A DNA stretch of 64,000 nt. Origin: Chloroflexota bacterium (GTDB taxonomy: Bacteria; Chloroflexota; Anaerolineae; 4572-78; J111). Shown here piece by piece: positions 8,448 to 16,868 of the stretch (its first letter is position 1; the number at the start of each line of letters is the position of its first letter). The stretch is taken from NCBI GenBank assembly GCA_016860845.1, contig BOKF01000011.1, forward strand, positions 164,102 through 228,101, in the 5' to 3' direction. A model generated the notes under the pieces. The model saw nothing but the letters and a program-made list of their open reading frames with translations, had not been told where the DNA came from and did no database searches. The position numbers were made by a program, and so were the translations under genes.

Positions 8448-8515
8448 GCCCTCACCCCGTCGCTGGGGCGACTCCCCTCTCCCAGTGGGAAGAGGGGTTG
8501 GGGGAGAGGGTTATC
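8448..8515. repeat. CCCTCACCCC/GGGGGAGAGGG dispersed-type inverted repeat
   Basis: CCCCTCTCCCAGTGGGAAGA is followed by GGGGTTGGGGGAGAGGG. The C-rich and G-rich halves pair. It fills the gap before the second mttC and ends 5 bases before that gene's ribosome site. Confidence 0.6.
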
Positions 8516-8532
8516 TACGAAGGAGAAACACC

Positions 8533-9174
8533 ATGAGCGAGATATACGCCCAACTAGCCACCGCTGTTCTGGAAGGGAATAAAGAGCGCACCCCTCCCCT
8601 GGTTCAAAAAGCCCTGGACCAGGGGCTAGCCCCCAAAGACATCCTGGATAACGGCATGGTGGCGGGCATGAACGAAGTGGGTGCCCGCTTTAAGCGCGGT
8701 GACATGTTTGTGCCCGAAGTGCTGATGTCGGCGGAGGCGATGCAGGCCGGATTAAGCGTGCTGCGCCCGCATTTGACCGCCAGCGGGGCGAAACTTGTCG
8801 GCAAAATCGTCATCGCTACGGTCAAGGGCGACCTGCACGATATTGGCAAAAACTTGGTCGGGATGCTCTGTGAAGGCGCCGGCTTTGAAGTTATTGACCT
8901 GGGCTTTAACATTGAACCGGAGAAATTTGTGGCGGCAATTAAGGAGCACCAGCCGGATATTGTCGGCATGTCGGCCTTGCTCACGACCACAATGCGCTCG
9001 ATGGGCTACACGATCAAGGCCCTTGAAGAAGCCGGTTTGCGCGACAAGGTCAAGGTTATGGTCGGCGGCGCGCCGGTTGACGCAGAGTTTGCCAAACGCA
9101 TTGGCGCCGATGGCTATGGCTCCAACGCCCCTGCCGGCGCTGAATTAGCCAAGCGATTTGCCGGGACGGCGTAG
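8533..9174 (+). CDS. MttC-like corrinoid methyl-carrier protein, second copy
   Basis: A 213-residue paralogue of the 6206 gene with the same layout: helical cap, then a B12-binding domain with KGDLHDIGKNLVG carrying the cobalt-ligating His, SALLTTTM and GGAPVDAEF. The start ATG 8533 has AAGGAG 8 bases before it; an upstream in-frame ATG at 8485 lies inside the G-rich repeat and is rejected. It follows the second mttB, giving a repeated B-C, B-C order. Having two carriers for three methyltransferases suggests that the third methyltransferase shares one of them. Confidence 0.95.
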   Translation: MSEIYAQLATAVLEGNKERTPPLVQKALDQGLAPKDILDNGMVAGMNEVGARFKRGDMFVPEVLMSAEAMQAGLSVLRPHLTASGAKLVGKIVIATVKGDLHDIGKNLVGMLCEGAGFEVIDLGFNIEPEKFVAAIKEHQPDIVGMSALLTTTMRSMGYTIKALEEAGLRDKVKVMVGGAPVDAEFAKRIGADGYGSNAPAGAELAKRFAGTA

Positions 9175-9179
9175 TTCAG

Positions 9180-9272
9180 TCATTCTGAGGCCGAAGGCCG
9201 AAGAATCCCTGAGAACGTGTCTGGCAAGCAGCGCTTTTAGGGATTCTTCGCGCCCGCTGGTCGCTCAGAATG
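9180..9272. repeat. Inverted repeat, GAATCCCT/AGGGATTCTTCG family
   Basis: AGAATCCCT near the left end pairs with AGGGATTCTTCG on the right, and TCATTCTGA with TCAGAATGA at the outer ends. A second copy with the same design lies at 25386-25482. Confidence 0.8.
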
Positions 9273-9290
9273 ACCCAAAAGGAGGCACAG

Positions 9291-9989
9291 GTGTCGTCAC
9301 CCGAAAAACTGCCGGTTGTGGTCATCGCCTGCCGGGTGCTGCAGAGCATGCTGGAACAGCTCTTGCCCCCCAACCTGGCCAGCCAGGTGACTTTTTTAGA
9401 TTACGGCCTGCATCGCGTCCCCAGCAAGTTAACCTGGACCTTGCAGGAGGCGATTGACAGCATCGAGCAACCGAGTCTGGTGGTCCTGGGTTACGGGCTG
9501 TGTGGCAACGGCCTGAACGGGATCAAAGCGGGCCGGCACACGCTGTTAGTGCCGCGCACGGACGACTGCATCGCCATTTTGCTTGGCTCTCGCCGGGCCT
9601 ACATGCACGAGTTTGAGACTGAACCCGGCACCTACTACCTGACCAAGGGCTGGCTGGAGTCCGGCAGCAACCCGCTCAAGGAGTACGAGGAGTATGTCCC
9701 CAAGTATGGGGCCGAGGATGCCATGTGGATTATGGACCAACAATACCGGCATTACCAGCGCCTAGCGCTGGTCGCCCACAGCCAGGAGGACATAGAAAAG
9801 TATCGTCCTCAGGCCCAGGAGGTCGCCCGCTTTTGCGCCCGCTGGGGCATACGCTACGAAGAGATCCTCGGCTCCGATCATCTGGTGCGCCGGCTGGTTG
9901 AGGTAGCGGCGGCGCTGGACCAGACCGACGACGACTTTGTGCTGGTCCCCCCCGGCGGCGAAATCAGGCAGGAAATGTTTATGCGGTGA
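9291..9989 (+). CDS. DUF1638 family protein
   Basis: A 232-residue protein. VVVIACRVLQSML near the N-terminus, VVLGYGLCGNGLNGI, VPRTDDCIAILLGS and YYLTKGWLE are the conserved DUF1638 blocks. They include a Cys (ACRV) and the invariant DDC. The family is often found beside MttB genes in anaerobes, but no activity is known to me. The GTG at 9291 has AAAAGGAGG ending 5 bases before it. The ATG at 9270 belongs to the upstream repeat, so GTG is preferred. The conserved Cys and Asp residues would allow metal or cofactor binding; this is only inference. Confidence 0.85.
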   Translation: MSSPEKLPVVVIACRVLQSMLEQLLPPNLASQVTFLDYGLHRVPSKLTWTLQEAIDSIEQPSLVVLGYGLCGNGLNGIKAGRHTLLVPRTDDCIAILLGSRRAYMHEFETEPGTYYLTKGWLESGSNPLKEYEEYVPKYGAEDAMWIMDQQYRHYQRLALVAHSQEDIEKYRPQAQEVARFCARWGIRYEEILGSDHLVRRLVEVAAALDQTDDDFVLVPPGGEIRQEMFMR

Positions 9990-10024
9990 GGGAGTTGAGT
10001 ATCCGGGAAAGCTTGTTATGAATT

Positions 10025-10083
10025 CTCGTGGTGCGTGGTGTGTGGTCCGTCTCTTTACGCACCACGCAATACGCACCACGAAG
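10025..10083. repeat. Inverted repeat, CGTGGTGCG family
   Basis: CGTGGTGCGTGGTGTGTGG on the left pairs with ACGCACCACGCAATACGCAC on the right around a short loop. Nothing coding is seen. Confidence 0.65.
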
Positions 10084-10141
10084 TTATTCAAAAACATACT
10101 TCTCTTTAAAACGACTCGACCGTTATAATTAACAGGAGTCT

Positions 10142-11647
10142 ATGATGCAAGTTAGAAAAACTAATTATCAAGTCAATGCGACGCCGGCTTTGCAGGTGCT
10201 CAGCGAAGATGAAGTTGAAGCCATCTACTATGCTGCCCTGCGAGTGTTATCTGAGACCGGCGTCCGGGTGTACGACAAAGAAGGGGTAGAAGTAGCCTAC
10301 TCCGGCGGGGCTATCGTCGAAGGCGCCAGCGAGGACAGCAGCCTGGTGAAGATGCCACCCTGGATGGTAGATCGTGCCCGGGCCACCCTGCCCCGTAAGG
10401 TAGATGTGATTGGCCCCAACCGCAGCTATCGGATGGAACTCTACAAAAACCAGATTTACTTCGGGGCCGGCTCCGACACCCCTTTCACCCTCGACCCATA
10501 CACCGGTGAACGGCGGCGCTCGACTTACAAAGATGTCAAGAATTTCGCCCGCTTGGCCGAGGCGCTGCCTAACATTGATTTTCACATGTCCCTGGGCATC
10601 ACCCAGGATACCGCCGTTGGCACCTACGACCGCTGGCAGTACCTGGCCATGCTCGAAGGCACTAACAAGCCCATCAACATCACCGCCGTAGACCTGGAAG
10701 GCATCCGCGACCAACTGGAGATGGCCTACATCCGCCTGGGCGGCAAAGAAGAGTGGCGCAAAGGGCCGTGCTTCTCGCTTTACATCGAGCCGGTCTCACC
10801 CCTGAGTCACTCGGCCGAAGTGGTGCAGAAGCTCATCTTTGCCTCGGACCACGACATCCCCTTTGTCTACACCCCCTGCCCCATGGCCGGCGGCACCGCC
10901 CCGACCACGCTGGCCGGCTTGCTGGTCCAGGCCCTGACCGAGAGCCTGTTTGGCATCGTCCTGAGCCAGTTGCGCCGGCCCGGCGCGCAGCTTATCATCG
11001 GCGGGCTGCTGTCGAATATGGATATGGCCACCACGATTATGGCTTATGGCTCGCCGGAAATGGCCCTGCTCAGCGCCGGTTACACCGACATCACCAAATG
11101 GTTGGAAGTGCCGATGTATGAAACGGCCGGCTGTTCCGACGCCAAAATTTTTGACGAGCAAGCCGCCATGGAGGCCACCATCAACATTGCCACGGCTGCC
11201 CTCATCGGCGGCAATATGATCCACGACGTGGGCTACATCGAGTCCGGCCTGACCAGCTCGATGGAGATGATGGTCGCCTCCGACGAGATCATTGATATGG
11301 TCAAGCGCATCCTGCGCGGTATCTCTGTCACCGACGAGACGAAGGCCCTGGATGTGCTGGACGGCGTCGGCCCGGGCGGTCACTTCCTCGACCACGATCA
11401 CACCTACGAGCGCTTCAAGACCGAAATCTGGCGGCCCCGGCTGCTTGACCGCCAGAATTGGGAAAACTGGGTCTTAAGCGGCAGCAAACGCTTTAACGAG
11501 CGCGTCCACGAGCGGGTTATTGAGATTCTGGAAACCGAGACCGAACCGCTGTTGGACGAGGCAATGTATCGGGAACTTCGCCACGTCTGCGAGCTGGCCG
11601 ATGCCCGCCACAAGGACGAAGAATTGGATGTGAGAATGTTTGTGTAA
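10142..11647 (+). CDS. MttB-family methyltransferase, third copy
   Basis: A 501-residue member of the same family, also without in-frame UAG. Key blocks are YTPCPMAGGTAPTTLAG, TAGCSDAKIFDEQAAM, IHDVGYIESGLTSS and VGPGGHFLDHDHT. It has no corrinoid gene directly after it and probably uses one of the two upstream carriers. Two adjacent ATGs (10142, 10145) follow AGGAG at 10134-10138; the second has the better 6-base spacing, so the product may be one residue shorter. The DUF1638 gene lies upstream and the ASKHA protein downstream. Confidence 0.92.
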   Translation: MMQVRKTNYQVNATPALQVLSEDEVEAIYYAALRVLSETGVRVYDKEGVEVAYSGGAIVEGASEDSSLVKMPPWMVDRARATLPRKVDVIGPNRSYRMELYKNQIYFGAGSDTPFTLDPYTGERRRSTYKDVKNFARLAEALPNIDFHMSLGITQDTAVGTYDRWQYLAMLEGTNKPINITAVDLEGIRDQLEMAYIRLGGKEEWRKGPCFSLYIEPVSPLSHSAEVVQKLIFASDHDIPFVYTPCPMAGGTAPTTLAGLLVQALTESLFGIVLSQLRRPGAQLIIGGLLSNMDMATTIMAYGSPEMALLSAGYTDITKWLEVPMYETAGCSDAKIFDEQAAMEATINIATAALIGGNMIHDVGYIESGLTSSMEMMVASDEIIDMVKRILRGISVTDETKALDVLDGVGPGGHFLDHDHTYERFKTEIWRPRLLDRQNWENWVLSGSKRFNERVHERVIEILETETEPLLDEAMYRELRHVCELADARHKDEELDVRMFV

Positions 11648-11651
11648 AAAG

Positions 11652-11716
11652 GAGTAGCCAGTAGTCAGTAGTCAGAATTTGTCTTCCCCGTCTACTGTCT
11701 ACTGTCTGCCGTCTAC
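11652..11716. repeat. GTCTACTGTC/CAGTAGTCAG simple inverted repeat
   Basis: AGTAGCCAGTAGTCAGTAGT is followed by GTCTACTGTCTACTGTCTGC. The halves pair. A relative is at 51903-51992. It fills the gap between mttB copy three and the ASKHA gene. Confidence 0.7.
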
Positions 11717-11732
11717 CCTATGAGACTGCGCC

Positions 11733-13739
11733 TTGAATACAAACACCAATCCTCCACCCGCCCTGGTCCTCGGCATTGACACCGGCGGCACTTATACCGA
11801 TGGCGTGCTGCTGGAATATCACTCCCGGCAAGTCCTGGCTTCTCACAAAAGTCTGACCACCAAGCGCGATTTCTCCATCGGCATCGAAAAGGTCATCGAG
11901 GGCATCCGCATCGAGGATCCGGCGGCCATAAAAATGGTCTCCATCTCGACCACCCTGGCCACCAACGCCATCGCCGAAGGCAAAGGCAAGCGGGTGGCCC
12001 TCTTCCTGATCGGCTACGACCCCGAGCTGATTGCCTCCTTCAAAATGGAAAGCCGCTTTGCCACCCCAACCTACTATTACTTCGCCGGCGGGCATGATCT
12101 GTATGGCCGGGAACAAACTGCGCTCGACCTGCCGGGGCTCCTGGCTAAAGTCAACCAGGTCAAAGATCAGGTAGACGCTATCGCCATCTCCAGCTACTTT
12201 AGCCCCCTCAATCCGGAGCATGAAAACCGGGCCTATCAGGCTGTCTCCAGCATGTGCGACCTACCCCTCGTTTTGGGGCACCAGCTTTCGACCAAGCTTG
12301 GCTCGGTGGAGCGGGCCACGACCGCTGCGCTCAACGCCTCGCTGCTGGCCGTGCTGCAAGATTTTGTCATCGCCGTGCGGCAGGCAATGGAACGACGCGG
12401 GATTGACGCGCCGCTCATGGTCGTCCGAGGTGACGGCACGTTGATGAGCGACGAATTTGCCGCTCGGACTCCGGTCGAGACGATTCATTCCGGCCCGGCG
12501 GCCAGCGCCATCGGCGGGCGCTTTCTCTCCAATCTGGACGACGCCCTGGTGATCGATATCGGCGGCACGACGACCGACATCGCCCTGGTTGAGCATGGGC
12601 AGGTGGCAATCAGCGAAGATGGGGCCAGTGTGGGCAGTTACAAAACTGCGGTCAAGGCAGCCAACCTGCTCTCCATCGCCCTGGGCGGCGACAGTCACCT
12701 GGCCCTCAGCCGCGAAAAGGAGCTGGCGATTGGCCCGGAGCGGGTCGCACCGCTGGCTTACCTGGCCTGGCAGTATCCGCAAGTTAAGCAGCGACTCAAC
12801 GCCCTGTCGCGGCGAACCTGGGAACAGGCCAGCCCGGATTGGCTGGAATACTGGTATCTGCTGCGTGAGCCGCAGAACGAGGGCCTCGTCAAAACAACCC
12901 AGGAAAGAGAACTGGTTAATATTTTGCGCGACGGCCCCCAACCGCTGCCGGAAATTCTCAAGCATCTCAACCTGCTACACGTTGCCCAGCTTGGCGGCCG
13001 CGAACTGCTGCGCCAGGAAGTCATCGGTAAAGCGGGCCTGACTCCGACCGACCTGCTGCACCTCGAAGGGAAGTATGCACCCTGGGAGGTTGAAACGGCA
13101 GCGGTAGCGGCCAATATCTTTTGCCGTTTTCTCTTCCGTGACCTGGCTGAACTGCGCCGGCAGGTCTGGTCGCAGATGACCGAGATGATCGTCCAGGCCA
13201 TCGTCACCTTTCTCAGCGGCAAGACCCTGCACCCGCCAACCCTACCCAGGGATACTGACCTGGGCCGCTGGTTCTTTGACAATAGCCTGCGCCCGACCCA
13301 TCCTCACCTGGAGACGCAGTTTCGGCTGCGCCAGCCCATCATCGGCATCGGCGCGCCGGCCGATATTTTTTTGCCGGCGGTAGCCGAAGTCCTTCACACC
13401 GATCTAATTCTGCCCGAGTATCACCAGGTGGCCAACGCGGTCGGGGGTGTGGCCGGGAGCGTCATGGTCACGGAAGAGGCGCTGGTTTACCCGCGCCTGT
13501 CGCGTTCAGGGCTGGAGGTGATTGGCTATTACGTGCAAATGGGTGAGAGCCGGTCCAAGTTTGAGGAAGCCAGCACCGCCCTGGCCTACGCCCGCGCCTT
13601 GAGCCAGGAGCATGCCCTCGGCGCAGCCCTTCGCGCCGGGGCCGACAATCCCCAGGTTGTGATCGAAGAGCTGACTGACGGCCTGGACACTTACCGCATC
13701 CGGGCCAAAGCTATCGGTAATCCACGTTTGACGAGATAG
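11733..13739 (+). CDS. Hydantoinase/oxoprolinase-family ASKHA protein
   Basis: A 668-residue ATPase-fold protein. Residues 11-30 hold the first phosphate loop GIDTGGTYTDG. VETIHSGPAASAIGG and VIDIGGTTTDIALVE at about residues 248-290 are the second loop of hydantoinase A/oxoprolinase. A glycine-rich segment IIGIGAPADIF near residue 536 and an AVGGVAGSVMV segment follow. Known members hydrolyse cyclic imides with ATP. Here no B subunit is present and the neighbours are corrinoid methyltransferases. These normally need an ATP-dependent ASKHA activator (RamA) to re-reduce cobalt, and this protein could fill that job, but it lacks the N-terminal ferredoxin domain of RamA. The start is TTG 11733; an upstream in-frame stop at 11721 bounds it. 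Confidence 0.8.
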   Translation: MNTNTNPPPALVLGIDTGGTYTDGVLLEYHSRQVLASHKSLTTKRDFSIGIEKVIEGIRIEDPAAIKMVSISTTLATNAIAEGKGKRVALFLIGYDPELIASFKMESRFATPTYYYFAGGHDLYGREQTALDLPGLLAKVNQVKDQVDAIAISSYFSPLNPEHENRAYQAVSSMCDLPLVLGHQLSTKLGSVERATTAALNASLLAVLQDFVIAVRQAMERRGIDAPLMVVRGDGTLMSDEFAARTPVETIHSGPAASAIGGRFLSNLDDALVIDIGGTTTDIALVEHGQVAISEDGASVGSYKTAVKAANLLSIALGGDSHLALSREKELAIGPERVAPLAYLAWQYPQVKQRLNALSRRTWEQASPDWLEYWYLLREPQNEGLVKTTQERELVNILRDGPQPLPEILKHLNLLHVAQLGGRELLRQEVIGKAGLTPTDLLHLEGKYAPWEVETAAVAANIFCRFLFRDLAELRRQVWSQMTEMIVQAIVTFLSGKTLHPPTLPRDTDLGRWFFDNSLRPTHPHLETQFRLRQPIIGIGAPADIFLPAVAEVLHTDLILPEYHQVANAVGGVAGSVMVTEEALVYPRLSRSGLEVIGYYVQMGESRSKFEEASTALAYARALSQEHALGAALRAGADNPQVVIEELTDGLDTYRIRAKAIGNPRLTR

Positions 13740-13933
13740 AAGAGGAAACACCAGCAACTTTCCCCTTCTGGAAAAGTTGGACAAAAGATCCCATATTGCG
13801 CCCTTGTAGCGATGATGGTAGACTATGCCCTTATTGGTTTGCGTTTTCTTAACCGGCGGACCTAGCAAAAACAATTTCAGTACATAGTGTAAATTTAATC
13901 CAGATATACCCTGCTAACCCTTATAGAATAATT

Positions 13934-15265
13934 ATGAGTGATTATGCGAAATTTGATCCTGACAATCCTCCTCCCCCCTTGATGACCGGCGAACCTGGCT
14001 CATTTGCCAATCACACGATGACAACCCGCTTTCCGGTCATCATCCAAAATGTGTTGAACGACCATAACGGGCAGTATCCAGACAGCATTGTTCAAGCGAT
14101 TCAAAGCCTGTACAATGAACTTGTCTTCAATCATCTTGTTCGTCCCCTGGAAACGGTGGCCTCGGATGGTCCCAGTTGGACTGAGGCCTGGAGACCTTAT
14201 CAAGGCCGAACATGGCTGGATATTCCCTGGTACTTTGCCGAGGCCTTCATCTATCGCCGGTTAGTCGAAGCAGCGGGTTATTTTGGGGGAGGCGAGGAGA
14301 CGAAGAGGCGAGGAGGGGAGGATTTGAAAAGGTGGGTTGGTGTTGACCCCTTCCTGCCGCGTAAAGAAGCAGAGCTGCAAAATCGGGCCACGTGGCAGGT
14401 GTTGGCGGCCGCTCTTAACCACGCCCCCGACAACTCAACCGAGAGCTTCGGTGCACTGCTGCACCACTGCCTGTGGGGCAATCGCGCCGATTTGAGCTAT
14501 ACCAAAGTGGCCGAAGTGGCCGGCGGGCAGATTGTCATTGTCAGCGAGCAGGAGAATTTGTTGGTGGACGATACGGAGACAGTTCTGGAATACTTGCAGG
14601 GGAGCAGGGGAGCGGGGGAGCGGGGGCGAAATATTCAATCTCCCCTGCACCCCAGCCCCTCTGCCCCCCTGCCAAGAATTGATTTTATCTGTGACAACGC
14701 CGGGACCGAACTACTGATGGACCTGGCCCTGGTTGACTTTTTGCTGCGATTTGACTGGGCCGGGCAAATCACCCTGCACGTCAAGGCCCATCCCACCTTT
14801 GTCTCCGATACAACGCTGCCTGACGTCGAATTGACCCTGGCGGCGATCAAAGCTCAAGGTGTTTCCGAGTTCAGCGTCCTGGCCGAGCGTTTGGAAAGCT
14901 ATCAGGTCCAAGAGCGCCTGCACATGCGGCCCGATTTGTTCTGGAACAGCAGCCGCTTTTTCTGGGAAATCCCTGCAGAGCTGCAAGCTGAATTGAGTCG
15001 AGCCTGGCTGGTCATCATCAAAGGCGACGCCAACTACCGGCGGCTGCTGGGGGACAGCCGCTGGCCGACAACCGTGCCGGTAACGGCAGCGATTCCCTAC
15101 TTCCCCGCGCCGTTTGTGGCCCTGCGCACCCTCAAATCCGATCCCATCGTTGGCCTGCCGCCCGGCCTGGCCGAACAGTTGGATCGGGAGGACGCTGAAT
15201 GGCGAGTCAATGGCAAGCGGGGAATGATTCAAGCCATCCTGACAAAAAAACAGGGGCAGGTCTGA
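13934..15265 (+). CDS. DUF89/ARMT1-like metal-dependent phosphatase
   Basis: A 443-residue protein. The DUF89 family contains cobalt/manganese-dependent phosphatases that remove damaged or side-product sugar phosphates. FICDNAGTELLMDLAL (about residues 253-268) supplies the Asp-Asn and Glu metal ligands, and IIKGDANYRRLLG the conserved late Asp. Two low-complexity stretches, GGGEETKRRGG at about residues 117-128 and a Gly/Arg then Pro/Ser-rich stretch at about 222-247, look like intergenic repeats inserted in frame. The stop codon lies inside the hairpin that ends the convergent kinase operon. There is a 194-base gap upstream without a clear promoter, so co-transcription with the methyltransferase cluster is possible but unproven. 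Confidence 0.8.
   Translation: MSDYAKFDPDNPPPPLMTGEPGSFANHTMTTRFPVIIQNVLNDHNGQYPDSIVQAIQSLYNELVFNHLVRPLETVASDGPSWTEAWRPYQGRTWLDIPWYFAEAFIYRRLVEAAGYFGGGEETKRRGGEDLKRWVGVDPFLPRKEAELQNRATWQVLAAALNHAPDNSTESFGALLHHCLWGNRADLSYTKVAEVAGGQIVIVSEQENLLVDDTETVLEYLQGSRGAGERGRNIQSPLHPSPSAPLPRIDFICDNAGTELLMDLALVDFLLRFDWAGQITLHVKAHPTFVSDTTLPDVELTLAAIKAQGVSEFSVLAERLESYQVQERLHMRPDLFWNSSRFFWEIPAELQAELSRAWLVIIKGDANYRRLLGDSRWPTTVPVTAAIPYFPAPFVALRTLKSDPIVGLPPGLAEQLDREDAEWRVNGKRGMIQAILTKKQGQV
14282..14335. repeat. Purine-rich insertion inside the DUF89 gene
   Basis: GGGGGAGGCGAGGAGACGAA and the following bases read as Gly/Glu/Lys/Arg only. The sequence resembles the GAGGCGAAGAAACGAGG repeat seen between genes at 39226-39330. 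It keeps the frame. Confidence 0.45.
14596..14673. repeat. In-frame G-rich/C-rich inverted repeat inside the DUF89 gene
   Basis: GCAGGGGAGCAGGGGAGCGG and more on the left can pair with the C-rich arm ending CTCTGCCCCCCTGC on the right around CGAAATATTCAAT. The 78 bases add 26 codons without breaking the frame, just before the DNAG metal-site motif. Confidence 0.75.
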
Positions 15266-15277
15266 GGCCTGCCCCTG
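15243..15277 (-). terminator. Terminator of the FucI/kinase operon
   Basis: CAGGGGCAGG (15251-15260) pairs perfectly with CCTGCCCCTG (15268-15277) around a 7-base loop. On the minus strand the stem is followed by a run of T (A-tract 15244-15250 on plus). This is a standard intrinsic terminator 18 bases after the kinase stop codon. The DUF89 stop codon on the other strand lies in the loop. Confidence 0.85.
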
Positions 15278-15294
15278 CCAAACATCATTATCCT

Positions 15295-16785
15295 CTATTG
15301 GATTAAACTCAAAAACCGTTGGTAAGCATCGCTCCAGGCCGCTGTTTCCTGGGGTTGGTAAGTTTCGACCGGGAAAGATTTACGCACCAGCTCCCGGCCC
15401 TCGGCTAGCGAACCAATCTGCCCGACAGCCAGCATTTGCATCAAAATGTTGCCAATTGCCGTTGCCTCAACCGGCCCGGCGACGACAGGACGGCCGGTCG
15501 CATTAGCCGCAAACTGGTTGAGCAGCCGGTTCTGGCTGCCGCCCCCGACGATATGGACGGTCGTAATCGGCCGGCCGATCAACTCCTCAGCCCGGTCAAT
15601 GACCCAGCGATATTTGAGGGCCAGGCTTTCCAGGACGCAGCGCACCAAAGCGCCCTTACCGTCAGGTGGGGTCTGGCCGGTACGGATACAAAAGTCGCGA
15701 ATACGAGCCGGCATATCGCCGGGCGGGAGGAACAAGGGGTCATCGGCGTTAATCAGTGCGGCAAAAGGCGCAGCCTGCTCGGCCAGGCGGGTCAGGTCGG
15801 CATAGCTTATTTCCTCGCCGGCCTGCGCCCAGGTGCGGCGGCATTCCTGCACCGGCCACATGCCGGTCACGTTTTTCAGCAGCCGGATCGTGTTAGCCAC
15901 CCCGCCCTCGTTGGTGAAGTTGTAGGCCAAACTTTGGGCGTTGATGACCGGTTCGGTCGTTTCCACCCCAACCAGGGACCAGGTCCCGGAACTGATATAG
16001 GCCGAATTCAGTTCTGCCCCTTCAGCCATCGGCACCGCCGCCACCGCACTGGCGGTATCGTGACAGCCGGGAGCGATAACCGAAATCTTGGGGCTGACCC
16101 CCACTTCATCGGCCACATCGGGCAGCAGGTAGCCCAACTCGGTGCCGGGCTGGACGATAGCCGGGAAGATATGGGTGGGCAGGTTCAACTTTTCTAGCAG
16201 GGGGTAGGCCCAGTTGCCCCGGCGCGGGTCGAAGCACTGGCTGGTGGTGGCATCCGTATATTCACACACCCGCCGGCCGGTCAGCCAATAATTAAACAGG
16301 TCAGGCATCATCAGCAGGGTGGCCGCAACTTCCAATTTGGGTGACTTGTGCAGCGACATGGACAGCAGTTGATAAAGGCCGTTGATCTGCATAAACTGGA
16401 TGCCGGTCTGCTCAAAAATTTCCTCGCGGGGAACGATAGCAAAGGCTTTTTCAAGCATGCCATCGTTGCGGCTATCGCGGTAATGATGCGGGTTTCCAAT
16501 AAGATGGCCAGCCCGGTCGAGCAGGGCAAAGTCCACGCCCCAGGTATCCAAACCCAACGAGGCCAACTGCCCGCCGCTTTCAGTATACGTTTTAGCCAGG
16601 CCGCGTTTCATTTCGGTATATAAGCTCAACACATTCCAGTACAGGCCGGGCGGCAGCCGCACCGCCCCATTGGGGAAACGATGCGTTTCGCTCAGCGACA
16701 ACTGCCCTCCATCAAAACGACCTAACACGGCCCGGCCGCTCTCCGCCCCGAGATCAAAAGCCAGAAAATTTGTTGTTTCGGTCAT
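15295..16785 (-). CDS. FGGY carbohydrate kinase (rhamnulokinase/fuculokinase type)
   Basis: A 496-residue sugar kinase that phosphorylates a ketose with ATP. FLAFDLGAESGRAVLG at the N-terminus and LDTWGVDFALLD at about residue 78 are characteristic of the RhaB branch. PGCHDTASAVAAVP, YISSGTWSLVG and HIVGGGSQNRLLNQF complete the ATP and sugar sites. It follows L-fucose isomerase in the same direction (gap 83 bases, partly repeat), so L-fuculose is the likely substrate even though the sequence looks more like rhamnulokinase; such members are known to act on fuculose. A strong terminator follows it. The aldolase for the product may be the class II aldolase at 39324. Confidence 0.88.
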   Translation of the reverse strand: MTETTNFLAFDLGAESGRAVLGRFDGGQLSLSETHRFPNGAVRLPPGLYWNVLSLYTEMKRGLAKTYTESGGQLASLGLDTWGVDFALLDRAGHLIGNPHHYRDSRNDGMLEKAFAIVPREEIFEQTGIQFMQINGLYQLLSMSLHKSPKLEVAATLLMMPDLFNYWLTGRRVCEYTDATTSQCFDPRRGNWAYPLLEKLNLPTHIFPAIVQPGTELGYLLPDVADEVGVSPKISVIAPGCHDTASAVAAVPMAEGAELNSAYISSGTWSLVGVETTEPVINAQSLAYNFTNEGGVANTIRLLKNVTGMWPVQECRRTWAQAGEEISYADLTRLAEQAAPFAALINADDPLFLPPGDMPARIRDFCIRTGQTPPDGKGALVRCVLESLALKYRWVIDRAEELIGRPITTVHIVGGGSQNRLLNQFAANATGRPVVAGPVEATAIGNILMQMLAVGQIGSLAEGRELVRKSFPVETYQPQETAAWSDAYQRFLSLIQ

Positions 16786-16802
16786 TGCTCTATCCTTTCA
16801 CC

Positions 16803-16868
16803 TGGTGAATGGCGAATGAGCGAATGGCGAATAGTTTTTATTCGCCATTCGCCTATTCGTTTATTCGC
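16803..16868. repeat. Inverted repeat, GAATGGCGAATAG family
   Basis: GGCGAATGAGCGAATGGCGA on the left pairs with TCGCCATTCGCCTATTCGTT on the right around ATAGTTTTTAT. It sits between the kinase and FucI and could slow RNA decay or partly terminate. Confidence 0.7.

Noticed and set aside
10124..10129. TATAAT before the third mttB as a promoter
   Set aside because: No -35 element lies 16-18 bases upstream, and the start point would fall inside the ribosome site.
4689..11647. Pyrrolysine-containing MttB genes
   Set aside because: All three frames are full-length without an in-frame UAG and no pyl genes are in the window.
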